From positions 776,001 to 840,000 of the forward strand of contig NZ_CP141799.1 of the NCBI RefSeq assembly GCF_035621475.1: a stretch of 64,000 nt of DNA. Direction: 5' to 3'. The translations under genes were made by a program, and so were the position numbers. This document shows, one piece after another, positions 42,131-50,642 of the stretch. Every line of letters begins with the position of its first letter. Positions within the stretch are counted from its first letter, which is position 1. Source of the stretch: Pseudomonas paeninsulae (GTDB lineage: Bacteria > Pseudomonadota > Gammaproteobacteria > Pseudomonadales > Pseudomonadaceae). The notes under the pieces were generated by a model. It made no database searches and had not been told where the DNA came from. It worked only from the letters and a program-made list of their open reading frames with translations.

Positions 42131-44677
42131 ATGGCCGACTGGCAATCCCTCGACCCTGAGGCCGCTCGTGAAGCGGAAAAATATGAAAACCCCATCCCGA
42201 GTCGCGAGCTGATTCTGCAGCATCTCGCCGAGCGTGGTTCCCCGGCGAATCGTGAGCAGTTGCTTGACGAGTTCGGCCTTACCACCGAAGAGCAGATCGA
42301 GGCGTTGCGTCGTCGGCTGCGTGCCATGGAGCGCGATGGTCAGTTGATCTATACGCGTCGTGGCACCTATGCGCCGGTGGACAAGCTGGACCTGATCCTG
42401 GGGCGCGTCAGCGGCCACCGCGACGGTTTTGGCTTTCTGATTCCGGATGACGGCAGCGATGACCTGTTCCTCAGTCCGGCGCAGATGCGCCTGGTCTTCG
42501 ATGGTGACCGTGGCTTGGCGCGGGTTACCGGCCTGGATCGGCGTGGTCGCCGCGAAGGCGGCATCGTCGAAGTGCTGACCCGCGCCCATGAAACCATCGT
42601 CGGCCGCTATTACGAAGAGAGCGGTATCGGTTTCGTGGTCGCCGACAACCCGAAGATCCAGCAGGAGGTGCTGGTCACGCCGGGGCGTAATGCCGCAGCC
42701 AAGCAGGGCCAGTTCGTCGAGGTGAAAATTACCCATTGGCCGACCCCGCGCTTTCAGCCGCAGGGCGACGTAATGGAAGTGGTTGGCAACTACATGGCGC
42801 CAGGCATGGAAATCGATGTTGCGCTGCGCAGCTATGATATTCCCCATGTCTGGCCCGAGGCGGTGGTCAAGGAAGCGCGCAAGCTCAAGCCTGAAGTCGA
42901 TGACAAGGACAAGGAAAAGCGCATCGATCTGCGTCATCTGCCGTTCGTGACCATCGACGGCGAAGATGCCCGCGATTTCGACGATGCGGTCTATTGCGAG
43001 AAGAATGGCAGCAACTGGCGGTTGTTCTCCGGTGGCTGGAAGCTGTACGTGGCGATTGCCGATGTCTCCCACTATGTGAAAGTCGATTCGGCGCTGGATG
43101 CCGAGGCGCAGGTGCGTGGCAACTCGGTGTATTTCCCCGAGCGGGTGATCCCGATGCTGCCGGAGGAGCTGTCCAACGGTCTCTGCTCGCTGAATCCGCA
43201 AGTGGATCGTTTGGCTCTGGTCTGCGAGATGAGCATCTCGAAGACCGGCAAGATGATCGATTACCAGTTCTGCGAGGCGGTGATCCATTCCCATGCGCGT
43301 CTGACCTACAACAAGGTCAGTGCCATGCTCGAAGAGCCGAAAGGCACCGAAGGCAAGGCTTTGCGCAGTGAGTACAAGGAAGTGCTGCCGCACCTCAAGC
43401 AGCTCTACTCCCTGTATCAGGTGTTGTTGGCGGCGCGTCACGAGCGTGGCGCCATCGACTTCGAGACCCAAGAGACGCGGATCGTCTTCGGTGCCGGGCG
43501 CAAGATCGCCGAGATTCGCCCGACCCAGCGCAACGATGCGCACAAGCTTATCGAGGAGTGCATGCTCGCCGCTAACGTGGCCACCGCCGCGTTCATGCAG
43601 AAGCATGAAATCCCGGCGCTGTATCGCGTGCACGATGGTCCGCCGCCCGAGCGCGTGGAAAAACTCAAGGCCTTCCTCACCGAGCTTGGCTTGTCGCTGC
43701 ATCGCGGCAAGTCCAAGGATGGCCCGTCGCCGAAGGACTATCAGGCGCTGCTAGAAAGCATTCGCGGTCGCCCGGATTACCACCTGATCCAGACCGTGAT
43801 GCTGCGTTCGCTCAGTCAGGCGGTGTACAGCGCCGATAACCAGGGCCACTTCGGTCTGAATTACGAGGCCTATGCCCACTTCACCTCGCCGATCCGGCGT
43901 TACCCGGATCTGTTGATCCATCGGGCGATACGCAGCGTGATTCGCTCCAAGCTCGACACCCCGCACGTCACGCGCGCGGGTGCGGCGAGCATGCCCAAGG
44001 CGCGCATCTATCCCTATGATGAGCCGATCCTGGAGCAGCTCGGCGAGCAGTGCTCGATGTCCGAGCGGCGCGCCGACGAGGCGACCCGCGATGTGGTCAA
44101 CTGGCTGAAGTGCGAGTTCATGAAAGACCGTGTCGGCGAAACCTTTCCGGGGGTGATCACCGCCGTGACCGGTTTCGGTCTGTTTGTCGAGCTGACCGAT
44201 ATCTACGTCGAAGGTCTGGTGCATGTCACCGCCTTGCCAGGCGATTACTACCATTTCGATCCAGTTCATCATCGCCTGGCCGGCGAGCGCAGTGGGCGTA
44301 ACTTCCGTCTCGGCGACACGGTCGAGGTCAAGGTCATGCGGGTCGATCTGGACGAGCGCAAGATCGACTTCGAAATGGCGCAGAGCGTCGTGGATGCCCC
44401 GGTTGGGCGTCGGCGCGGTGGTTTCGAGTCGGCTGCGGGTAAAACCGGGCGCAGGGACGGTCGAGCTACCGCTGCTGGTGGCACCGATGTGGAGAAAAGC
44501 CGCGAACTGAAAAAAACGTTGCTAGCCGAATCCAAGGGCAAGGGGCGCGGTGCTAAAAACGAGTCCGCCAAGCCGGCGAGTGCTGACGCCAAATCCGCCA
44601 AGCACCGCAAGGGTCCGCCAAAAAGCGGGGGGCCGAGCGCTGGTGGCGGGCCACGCAAGCGTAAGGCGAAGTCATGA
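42131..44677 (+). CDS. rnr: ribonuclease R
   Basis: Processive 3'-5' exoribonuclease able to degrade structured RNA, 848 residues. An N-terminal winged-helix (RELILQHLAERGSPANREQL) and two cold-shock domains precede the RNB catalytic domain. The metal site is TIDGEDARDFDDAVY, and the YAHFTSPIRRYPDLLIH segment follows. An S1 domain (about 655-740: GVITAVTGFGLFVEL) and a long Lys/Ala/Gly-rich tail (from about 755) end the protein. The tail makes it longer than the 813-residue E. coli enzyme. It overlaps rlmB by 4 bases (ATGA). Confidence 0.97.
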   Translation: MADWQSLDPEAAREAEKYENPIPSRELILQHLAERGSPANREQLLDEFGLTTEEQIEALRRRLRAMERDGQLIYTRRGTYAPVDKLDLILGRVSGHRDGFGFLIPDDGSDDLFLSPAQMRLVFDGDRGLARVTGLDRRGRREGGIVEVLTRAHETIVGRYYEESGIGFVVADNPKIQQEVLVTPGRNAAAKQGQFVEVKITHWPTPRFQPQGDVMEVVGNYMAPGMEIDVALRSYDIPHVWPEAVVKEARKLKPEVDDKDKEKRIDLRHLPFVTIDGEDARDFDDAVYCEKNGSNWRLFSGGWKLYVAIADVSHYVKVDSALDAEAQVRGNSVYFPERVIPMLPEELSNGLCSLNPQVDRLALVCEMSISKTGKMIDYQFCEAVIHSHARLTYNKVSAMLEEPKGTEGKALRSEYKEVLPHLKQLYSLYQVLLAARHERGAIDFETQETRIVFGAGRKIAEIRPTQRNDAHKLIEECMLAANVATAAFMQKHEIPALYRVHDGPPPERVEKLKAFLTELGLSLHRGKSKDGPSPKDYQALLESIRGRPDYHLIQTVMLRSLSQAVYSADNQGHFGLNYEAYAHFTSPIRRYPDLLIHRAIRSVIRSKLDTPHVTRAGAASMPKARIYPYDEPILEQLGEQCSMSERRADEATRDVVNWLKCEFMKDRVGETFPGVITAVTGFGLFVELTDIYVEGLVHVTALPGDYYHFDPVHHRLAGERSGRNFRLGDTVEVKVMRVDLDERKIDFEMAQSVVDAPVGRRRGGFESAAGKTGRRDGRATAAGGTDVEKSRELKKTLLAESKGKGRGAKNESAKPASADAKSAKHRKGPPKSGGPSAGGGPRKRKAKS

Positions 44678-45438
44678 GTCAGCTGGAAAAAATCTACGGT
44701 GTGCATGCCGTGGAAGCACTGCTGCGTCATCACCCCAAGCGGGTCAAGCAGGTGTGGTTGGCGGAAGGGCGCAATGATCCGCGGGTGCAAGTCCTGCTGG
44801 CATTGGCCGCAGAGGCGCGGATCGCCGTTAGCCAGTGCGAGCGGCGCGAGATGGATGCCTGGGTTGAGGGTGTGCATCAAGGGGTGGTCGCTGATGTCAG
44901 CCCCAGCCAGGTGTGGGGTGAGGCGATGCTCGAGGAGTTGCTCGATCGCGCCATAGGCCCGCCGCTGTTGCTGGTGCTGGATGGGGTGACCGATCCGCAC
45001 AATCTCGGCGCTTGTCTGCGTACTGCCGACGCGGCAGGTGCGCTGGCGGTGATAGTGCCAAAGGACAAGTCCGCCACGCTCAATGCCACGGTGCGCAAGG
45101 TGGCCTGTGGCGCTGCCGAGGTGATTCCGCTGGTGGCAGTGACCAATCTGGCGCGCTGCCTGGAAAAGCTCCAGCAGCGCGGCCTGTGGATAGTCGGTAC
45201 TGCCGGTGAGGCGGAGCAGGAGTTGTATCAGCACGACATGACCGGACCGACAGTGCTGGTCATGGGGGCGGAGGGCAAGGGCATGCGCCGCCTGACTCGC
45301 GAGCATTGCGATTACTTGGTCAAGCTGCCGATGGCCGGCAGCGTCAGCAGTCTCAACGTCTCGGTGGCGACTGGGGTCTGTCTGTTCGAGGCGTTGCGCC
45401 AGCGCAGTAGCAAGGGTAAGGGTAAGAGCAAGCCCTGA
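44674..45438 (+). CDS. rlmB: 23S rRNA (guanosine-2'-O)-methyltransferase RlmB
   Basis: SPOUT-family enzyme that 2'-O-methylates G2251 of 23S rRNA, 254 residues. An N-terminal L30e-like RNA-binding domain (KIYGVHAVEALLRHHPKRVK) leads to the knotted catalytic domain. This has LDGVTDPHNLGACLRTADAA, VMGAEGKGMRRLTRE and the C-terminal LPMAGSVSSLNVSVATGVCL. It overlaps rnr by 4 bases, so the two are coupled. A Lys-rich tail (SSKGKGKSKP) ends the protein. Confidence 0.97.
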   Translation: MSQLEKIYGVHAVEALLRHHPKRVKQVWLAEGRNDPRVQVLLALAAEARIAVSQCERREMDAWVEGVHQGVVADVSPSQVWGEAMLEELLDRAIGPPLLLVLDGVTDPHNLGACLRTADAAGALAVIVPKDKSATLNATVRKVACGAAEVIPLVAVTNLARCLEKLQQRGLWIVGTAGEAEQELYQHDMTGPTVLVMGAEGKGMRRLTREHCDYLVKLPMAGSVSSLNVSVATGVCLFEALRQRSSKGKGKSKP

Positions 45439-45456
45439 CTGCAGCGAGGTCGACCA

Positions 45457-45490
45457 CGCCAGACAGGGCTTCGCAACGCTCTGTCTGGCG
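45457..45490 (+). terminator. hairpin downstream of rlmB
   Basis: A perfect 10-bp stem, CGCCAGACAG with CTGTCTGGCG, closes a 14-base loop 18 bases past the rlmB stop. No T-run follows, so it may be a weak terminator or an mRNA-end stabiliser. Confidence 0.45.
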
Positions 45491-45549
45491 TAGCTCAGGC
45501 GTAATCCGCGTCAGTGCAGTCTGGCTGTTCAAATAATCACCAGTCGACC

Positions 45550-45578
45550 TTGCTTGTACCTGGGGGCTTCTCTAGAAT
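45550..45578 (+). promoter_or_regulatory. sigma-70 promoter of the rpsF operon
   Basis: TTGCTT (45550-45555), 17 bases, then TAGAAT (45573-45578), followed by a G/C-rich discriminator. It lies about 120 bases before rpsF, leaving a leader of about 115 bases. Confidence 0.7.
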
Positions 45579-45652
45579 GGCTGCCCTTGTCGCTACGGCA
45601 GGCGCTACTGCGCCCTTCTGTTTCAGCAAGACTCACAAGTGATATTCACTCC

Positions 45653-45682
45653 TTGCCTGACCGCGTTTGGCGGCAGGCTACA
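45653..45682 (+). promoter_or_regulatory. putative S6:S18-binding leader motif of rpsF
   Basis: Immediately upstream of the rpsF ribosome site, GCCTG-A-CCGC-GTTTG-GCGG-CAGGC folds into a bulged hairpin. Bacterial rpsF leaders often carry an S6:S18 autoregulatory structure that mimics its 16S rRNA site, and this hairpin lies at the expected place. The match is structural inspection only. Confidence 0.5.
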
Positions 45683-45699
45683 ACCCGTAAGGAGCATTT

Positions 45700-46131
45700 A
45701 TGCGTCATTACGAAATCATCTTTCTGGTTCACCCGGACCAGAGCGAGCAAGTCGGCGGCATGGTTGAGCGTTACACCAAGCTGATCGAAGAAGACGGCGG
45801 TAAAATCCACCGCCTGGAAGATTGGGGTCGTCGTCAGCTGGCTTACGCCATCAACAACGTCCACAAGGCTCACTACGTGATGCTCAACGTTGAGTGCACT
45901 GGTAAAGCCCTGGCTGAGATGGAAGACAACTTCCGTTACAACGATGCGGTGATCCGTAACTTGGTCATCCGTCGCGACGAAGCAGTTGTTGAACCGTCGG
46001 AGATGCTCAAGGCCGAAGAAAACCGCAGTGAGCGCCGTGAGCGTCGTGACCGTCCTGAAAGCGCTGAGTCTGACGACTCGAACCGCGATGACAGTGACAA
46101 CAACAACGACAGCGACAACGCTGACGAGTAA
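45700..46131 (+). CDS. rpsF: 30S ribosomal protein S6
   Basis: Small-subunit protein that binds next to S18 on the platform, 143 residues. The core [17 protein letters not shown] to about residue 100 is standard. It is followed by an Arg/Glu-rich and then very acidic Asp/Asn/Ser tail ([14 protein letters not shown]). Acidic S6 tails are targets of RimK glutamylation in Pseudomonas and E. coli, though this tail has Asp/Asn where E. coli has Glu-Glu. TAAGGAG precedes the ATG. It heads rpsF-rpsR-DUF2232-rplI. Confidence 0.98.
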   Translation: MRHYEIIFLVHPDQSEQVGGMVERYTKLIEEDGGKIHRLEDWGRRQLAYAINNVHKAHYVMLNVECTGKALAEMEDNFRYNDAVIRNLVIRRDEAVVEPSEMLKAEENRSERRERRDRPESAESDDSNRDDSDNNNDSDNADE

Positions 46132-46159
46132 TCCACGGATTCATTGAGGAGCCTATCAA

Positions 46160-46390
46160 ATGGCACGTTTCTTCCGTCGTCGTAAATTCTGCCGTTTCAC
46201 CGCTGAAGAGGTGAAGGAGATCGATTTCAAAGATCTCAACACCCTGAAAGCCTACATCTCGGAAACCGGCAAGATCGTTCCTAGCCGTATCACCGGTACC
46301 AAGGCTCGTTATCAGCGTCAGCTGGCTACCGCTATCAAGCGCGCCCGCTTCCTGGCCCTGCTGCCCTACACCGACAGCCACGGCCGCTGA
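46160..46390 (+). CDS. rpsR: 30S ribosomal protein S18
   Basis: Binds 16S rRNA together with S6, 76 residues. It starts [20 protein letters not shown] and contains [20 protein letters not shown], both diagnostic. A single Cys near the N-terminus is normal for the zinc-independent form. GAGGAG lies upstream of the ATG, 28 bases after rpsF. Confidence 0.98.
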   Translation: MARFFRRRKFCRFTAEEVKEIDFKDLNTLKAYISETGKIVPSRITGTKARYQRQLATAIKRARFLALLPYTDSHGR

Positions 46391-46426
46391 GATCGGATGT
46401 TCGACAAGAAGTAAGGGATAAAACGC

Positions 46427-47320
46427 ATGCGCGCCTTAGCTGAATTCATTATGCGCGGCCGTATGCAGGCCATCCTCGTGGTGGTTGTTTCGGCGGCATT
46501 GCCGCTGCTGTTCTGGTTAAGTGCTGCCGCAGGTTGCCTGGTGCTCCTGCGGCGCGGTCTGAGTGATGCCCTAGGCATCCTCGCTTGGGCCCTGCTGCCG
46601 GCGATTGGCTGGTGGTATTTCGGTGAGCCGCGCACCCTGTTGGTGTTGCTCGGTGCACTGGGGCTGGCGTTGTTGTTGCGCGCCAGTCTGTCCTGGGATC
46701 GTGTGCTGCTTTGCAGCGTGGCATTGGGCCTGGTGTATGGGTTGGTTTTGGGTGCGGTGTTCCGCGAACCCATCGCGGCGATGGCAGGTGAGCTGCAAAA
46801 GCTCCTGCCGCAAATGCTCGATGGGGTTCACCAGCAGATGTCGGTGGACGAGCGAGCGCGCCTGGATAGCCTGATTGCACCGGTGCTGACCGGTTTATTG
46901 GCAGCTTTGCTGCAGATTGTCAGCCTGCTGAGCCTGTTGCTTGGGCGTTATTGGCAGGCGCTGTTGTATAACCCTGGCGGTTTCGGGCGCGAGTTTCGCG
47001 CGTTGCGACTGCCGCTGGCACCGGCGATGTTGCTGCTGGTTGGCATGCTACTGGGCCCCAATCTGGGGCCGCAGATGGCCATGTTGACTCCGCTGTGCAG
47101 CGTGCCGTTGGTGTTTGCCGCCGTTGCCCTGTTGCATGGGTTGGTGGTGCAAGGGCGACTGGCCAAGTTCTGGCTGGTCGGGTTGTACATCACGCTGCTG
47201 CTGTTCATGCAGCTGACTTATCCGTTACTGGTGGTCTTGGCCATTGTCGACAGCCTGTTTGATTTTCGTGGTCGCTTCGAGCGCAAGCACGGCTCGGGTC
47301 CCGCGAACGGTGAAGGTTAA
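46427..47320 (+). CDS. DUF2232 family integral membrane protein
   Basis: A 297-residue polytopic protein between rpsR and rplI, as PA4933 is in P. aeruginosa. About seven to eight hydrophobic segments are seen, including AILVVVVSAALPLLFWLSAA near the start and LVGLYITLLLFMQLTYPLLV near the end. The last segment leads to FDFRGRFERK, a conserved ending of the family. Function unknown; it is co-transcribed with ribosomal protein genes. ATG 46427 follows a TAAGGGAT ribosome site. Confidence 0.88.
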   Translation: MRALAEFIMRGRMQAILVVVVSAALPLLFWLSAAAGCLVLLRRGLSDALGILAWALLPAIGWWYFGEPRTLLVLLGALGLALLLRASLSWDRVLLCSVALGLVYGLVLGAVFREPIAAMAGELQKLLPQMLDGVHQQMSVDERARLDSLIAPVLTGLLAALLQIVSLLSLLLGRYWQALLYNPGGFGREFRALRLPLAPAMLLLVGMLLGPNLGPQMAMLTPLCSVPLVFAAVALLHGLVVQGRLAKFWLVGLYITLLLFMQLTYPLLVVLAIVDSLFDFRGRFERKHGSGPANGEG

Positions 47321-47341
47321 AAGTTAAGAGGTTATTACCAA

Positions 47342-47791
47342 ATGGAACTGATCCTGCTGGAAAAAATCGCCAACCTGGGCAACCTGGGCGATAAAGTGAA
47401 CGTTAAGGCCGGTTACGGCCGTAACTTCCTGCTGCCATTCGGCAAAGCAACCGCTGCAACCGCTGCCAACGTGGCTACGTTTGAAGCGCGTCGCGCCGAA
47501 TTGGAACAGCTGGCTGCCGATAAGAAAGCATCTGCTGAAACTCGCGCCGCTCAGCTGGCTGAACTGGAAGTCACCATCACCGCTACCGCGGGCGATGAAG
47601 GCAAGCTGTTCGGCTCCATCGGCACGCACGACATCGCTGACGCTCTGACCGCCTCTGGCGTGGAAGTGGCCAAGGCTGAAGTGCGTCTGCCGAACGGTAC
47701 CATTCGCCAGATTGGCGAATACGACGTGGCTGTGCATCTGCACTCCGACGTTGAAGCGACCGTCCGCGTCGTTGTGGTTGCAGCCGTCTAA
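47342..47791 (+). CDS. rplI: 50S ribosomal protein L9
   Basis: Binds 23S rRNA near the base of the L1 stalk, 149 residues. The N-terminal domain ([33 protein letters not shown]) and C-terminal domain ([20 protein letters not shown]) are joined by a long helix. AAGAGG lies before the ATG. It ends the rpsF operon; a strong terminator follows. Confidence 0.98.
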   Translation: MELILLEKIANLGNLGDKVNVKAGYGRNFLLPFGKATAATAANVATFEARRAELEQLAADKKASAETRAAQLAELEVTITATAGDEGKLFGSIGTHDIADALTASGVEVAKAEVRLPNGTIRQIGEYDVAVHLHSDVEATVRVVVVAAV

Positions 47792-47853
47792 GAGCCTCGC
47801 TCTGAAGCTAGCTGCTCAACGGGCTTGCGCTTAGGTGCAAGCTCGTTAACATC

Positions 47854-47894
47854 GGGCACGGCATTGCGCAAGCGATGCCGTGCCCTTTGTTTTT
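47854..47894 (+). terminator. intrinsic terminator of the rpsF-rplI operon
   Basis: A perfect 11-bp stem, GGGCACGGCAT and ATGCCGTGCCC, with loop TGCGCAAGCG, is followed by TTTGTTTTT. It ends 29 bases before dnaB, which therefore probably starts from read-through or a nearby promoter. Confidence 0.85.
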
Positions 47895-47922
47895 CAACAC
47901 CAGATTTCTTTCCCAGAGCCCT

Positions 47923-49317
47923 ATGAACGACATCAGCATTCCCGAGCAATACGACCTGCAAACCTCCGCTTTGAAAGTGCCGCCGCACTCGATCGAGGCC
48001 GAGCAAGCCGTGCTGGGTGGCCTGATGCTCGACAACAACGCCTGGGAGCGGGTGCTCGACGCGGTCTCCGATGGCGATTTCTATCGACACGACCACCGCC
48101 TGATCTTCCGCGCCATCTTCAAGCTGGCCGAGCGCAATCACCCCTTCGACGTGGTCACCGTGTCCGAGCAGCTGGACAAGGAAGGCCAGCTGTCCCAGGT
48201 CGGTGGCTTGGCCTATCTGGGCGAACTGGCGAAGAACATTCCGTCGGTGGCCAACATCAAGGCCTATGCGCAGATCATTCGCGAGCGTGCCACCCTACGT
48301 CAGCTGATCGGCATCAGCGGCGAGATCGCCGACAGCGCCTATGCCCCGCAGGGCCGCACCGGCGAGGAGATTCTCGACGAGGCCGAGCGCCTGATCTTCC
48401 AGATCGCCGAGGCGCGGCCGAAGAGCGGCGGCCCGGTGGGGATCAACGACATCCTGGTCAAGGCCATCGACCGCATCGACACCCTGTTCAACTCGGGCGA
48501 TGCGATCACCGGCCTGTCCACCGGCTTTACCGATCTGGATGCGCAGACCAGCGGCCTGCAGCCAGCGGATCTGGTCATCGTCGCCGGCCGGCCGTCCATG
48601 GGTAAGACCACCTTCGCCATGAACCTGGTGGAGAACGCCGTGTTGCGTAGCGACAAGGCAATCGTGGTGTACTCGCTGGAGATGCCGGCGGATTCGATCG
48701 TCATGCGGATGCTGGCCTCGCTCGGCCGCATCGATCAGACCAAGGTGCGTGCCGGTCGGCTGGATGACGACGATTGGCCGCGCCTGACCTCGGCGGTCAA
48801 TCTGCTCAATGATCGCAAGCTGTTCATCGACGACACCGCTGGCATTTCGCCGTCGGAGATGCGCGCGCGTACCCGGCGCCTGGCCCGCGAGCACGGCGAG
48901 ATCGGCATGATCATGGTCGACTACCTGCAGTTGATGCAGATTCCGGGCTCCAGTAGCGACAGTCGAGTCAACGAAATCTCCGAGATTTCTCGTTCGCTCA
49001 AGGCCCTGGCTAAGGAATTCAATTGCCCCGTGGTCGCCCTGTCGCAGCTCAACCGCTCCCTGGAGCAGCGCCCAAACAAGCGCCCAATCAACTCCGACTT
49101 GCGTGAATCCGGGGCGATCGAGCAGGACGCCGACATCATCATGTTCGTCTATCGCGATGAGGTGTATCACCCGGAGACCGAATTCAAGGGCGTGGCCGAG
49201 ATCATCATCGGCAAACAGCGTAACGGGCCTATCGGCACCACGCGACTGGCCTTTCTCGGCAAGTACTCGCGCTTCGAGAACCTGGCGCCGGGCAGCTACC
49301 AGTTCGACGAGGACTGA
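47923..49317 (+). CDS. dnaB: replicative DNA helicase
   Basis: Hexameric helicase of the replication fork, 464 residues. The N-terminal domain (PPHSIEAEQAVLGGLMLDNN) binds primase. The RecA-like C-terminal domain has Walker A AGRPSMGKTTFAMN and Walker B IMVDYLQLM, and a conserved arginine in KQRNGPIG. No intein or insertion is seen. The ATG at 47923 gives the usual N-terminus MNDISIPEQYDLQTSALKVP. Confidence 0.98.
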   Translation: MNDISIPEQYDLQTSALKVPPHSIEAEQAVLGGLMLDNNAWERVLDAVSDGDFYRHDHRLIFRAIFKLAERNHPFDVVTVSEQLDKEGQLSQVGGLAYLGELAKNIPSVANIKAYAQIIRERATLRQLIGISGEIADSAYAPQGRTGEEILDEAERLIFQIAEARPKSGGPVGINDILVKAIDRIDTLFNSGDAITGLSTGFTDLDAQTSGLQPADLVIVAGRPSMGKTTFAMNLVENAVLRSDKAIVVYSLEMPADSIVMRMLASLGRIDQTKVRAGRLDDDDWPRLTSAVNLLNDRKLFIDDTAGISPSEMRARTRRLAREHGEIGMIMVDYLQLMQIPGSSSDSRVNEISEISRSLKALAKEFNCPVVALSQLNRSLEQRPNKRPINSDLRESGAIEQDADIIMFVYRDEVYHPETEFKGVAEIIIGKQRNGPIGTTRLAFLGKYSRFENLAPGSYQFDED

Positions 49318-49320
49318 CAG

Positions 49321-49435
49321 CTTGTGAAAAAACGCACGCCTACTGCGGCCGCCGCCAAGCGACCGCCGCGGCGTTGCGCTACGTGAACGCCTGGAGACGC
49401 TCTCGCGACGGCGCTCGATATTTTCACAACCTCTG
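49321..49435. repeat. short inverted-repeat element, family B copy 1
   Basis: The unit is bounded by TTGTGAAAAAAC (from 49323) and GATATTTTCACAA (ending 49430), which are terminal inverted repeats, and is very G/C-rich inside. Its right end, 49414-49435, matches 60484-60505 in opposite orientation over 22 of 22 bases. No coding capacity. It lies just after the dnaB stop. Confidence 0.7.
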
Positions 49436-49484
49436 AACCTGCAGCAGGCTGAGTGCAGGTTCTTGCCGAGTCGGATCAATAACA

Positions 49485-49524
49485 ACGGGCGACCAGTGGT
49501 TAAACTGGCCGCCCGTTTTGTTTT
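49485..49524 (+). terminator. terminator between dnaB and alr
   Basis: ACGGGCG-ACCAGT and ACTGG-C-CGCCCGT pair around GGTTAA and are followed by TTTGTTTT. It ends 15 bases before the alr start, so it could also attenuate alr. Confidence 0.7.
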
Positions 49525-49539
49525 CAGGACATTCCGCCC

Positions 49540-50619
49540 ATGCGCCCCCTCGTCGCCACCATCGATCTTGCCGCCATCCGCCATAACTATGCCGTTGCCA
49601 AGCGCTGTGCGCCGGGCCGGCAGGCCTTTGCGGTGGTCAAGGCGAATGCCTATGGGCATGGCGTAGGCGAGGTGGTGATGGCGTTGTTTGATCAGGCCGA
49701 TGGTTTTGCCGTGGCCTGCCTGGAGGAGGCGGTCGAGGTGCGGGCGCTGCATGCAGAGGCGCGGATCCTGTTACTCGAAGGTTGTTTCGAGGCGGCGGAA
49801 TATCCACTGGCTGCGCAATTGGGCCTGGATCTGGTGCTGCAGGGAGAACAGCAGGCGGCGGAATTTCTCGCGGCCAAGCTGACTCGGCCATTGAATATCT
49901 GGCTGAAGCTGGACAGTGGCATGCATCGCCTGGGGTTCAATGGGCCCGCCCTGCGCGCCTGGCATGCGCGCTTGCACGGCGCGGCGGCGGTGGCCGAGTT
50001 GAATCTGCTCAGCCACTTTGCCTGCGCCGATGAGCGTGGCCATGAGATGACCGAGCAGCAGCTCGAGGCATTCCTCGAGGTGCTCGACCTGGACTTCGCC
50101 CAGCGCTCACTGGCCAACTCGGCGGCCATTCTGACCATTGCGGCGGCGCATATGGATTGGTTGCGGCCGGGCATCATGCTCTACGGCGCCACGCCTTTTG
50201 CTGAGCTGGGCGCTGCCGAGCTGGGTCTTGTTCCGGCGATGACCCTGACGGCGCAGCTGATTGCCTGCCGCGATGTGGCCGTCGGTGAAGGCGTCGGCTA
50301 TGGCTGTAGTTGGCGAGCCGAGCGGCCGTCGCGCATAGGCACGGTGAGTTGCGGCTACGCCGATGGTTATCCGCGCCATGCGCCGAGCGGTACGCCGGTG
50401 TTGGTGCGCGGGCAGCGTGTGGCGCTGGCGGGGCGGGTATCGATGGATATGCTGACGGTCGATCTCACCGATCTGCCAGCCGCCCGGATAGGTGATGAAG
50501 TGCAGCTGTGGGGCGCACAACTGCCGGTGGATGAGGTTGCGCGGGCGGCCGGCACCATCGGCTATGAGCTGTTGAGCAAGATCACCCAGCGCGTACCGCG
50601 GCGTTATCGCAACGCTTGA
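49540..50619 (+). CDS. alr: alanine racemase
   Basis: PLP enzyme making D-alanine for peptidoglycan, 359 residues. PLP Lys34 is in FAVVKANAYGHG. The second catalytic residue, a tyrosine, is in GYGCSW, with the CGYADGYPRH segment nearby, and VSMDMLTVDLT near the C-terminus. This is the anabolic-type Alr next to dnaB in Pseudomonas, not the catabolic DadX. The ribosome site is modest (AGGA about 10 bases upstream). Confidence 0.96.
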   Translation: MRPLVATIDLAAIRHNYAVAKRCAPGRQAFAVVKANAYGHGVGEVVMALFDQADGFAVACLEEAVEVRALHAEARILLLEGCFEAAEYPLAAQLGLDLVLQGEQQAAEFLAAKLTRPLNIWLKLDSGMHRLGFNGPALRAWHARLHGAAAVAELNLLSHFACADERGHEMTEQQLEAFLEVLDLDFAQRSLANSAAILTIAAAHMDWLRPGIMLYGATPFAELGAAELGLVPAMTLTAQLIACRDVAVGEGVGYGCSWRAERPSRIGTVSCGYADGYPRHAPSGTPVLVRGQRVALAGRVSMDMLTVDLTDLPAARIGDEVQLWGAQLPVDEVARAAGTIGYELLSKITQRVPRRYRNA

Positions 50620-50642
50620 GCGGGTGCTGGCGAGCTAGGCCG

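Noticed and set aside
42128..43702. 524-codon minus-strand frame opposite rnr
   Set aside because: Shadow of RNase R; no motif and no plausible start.
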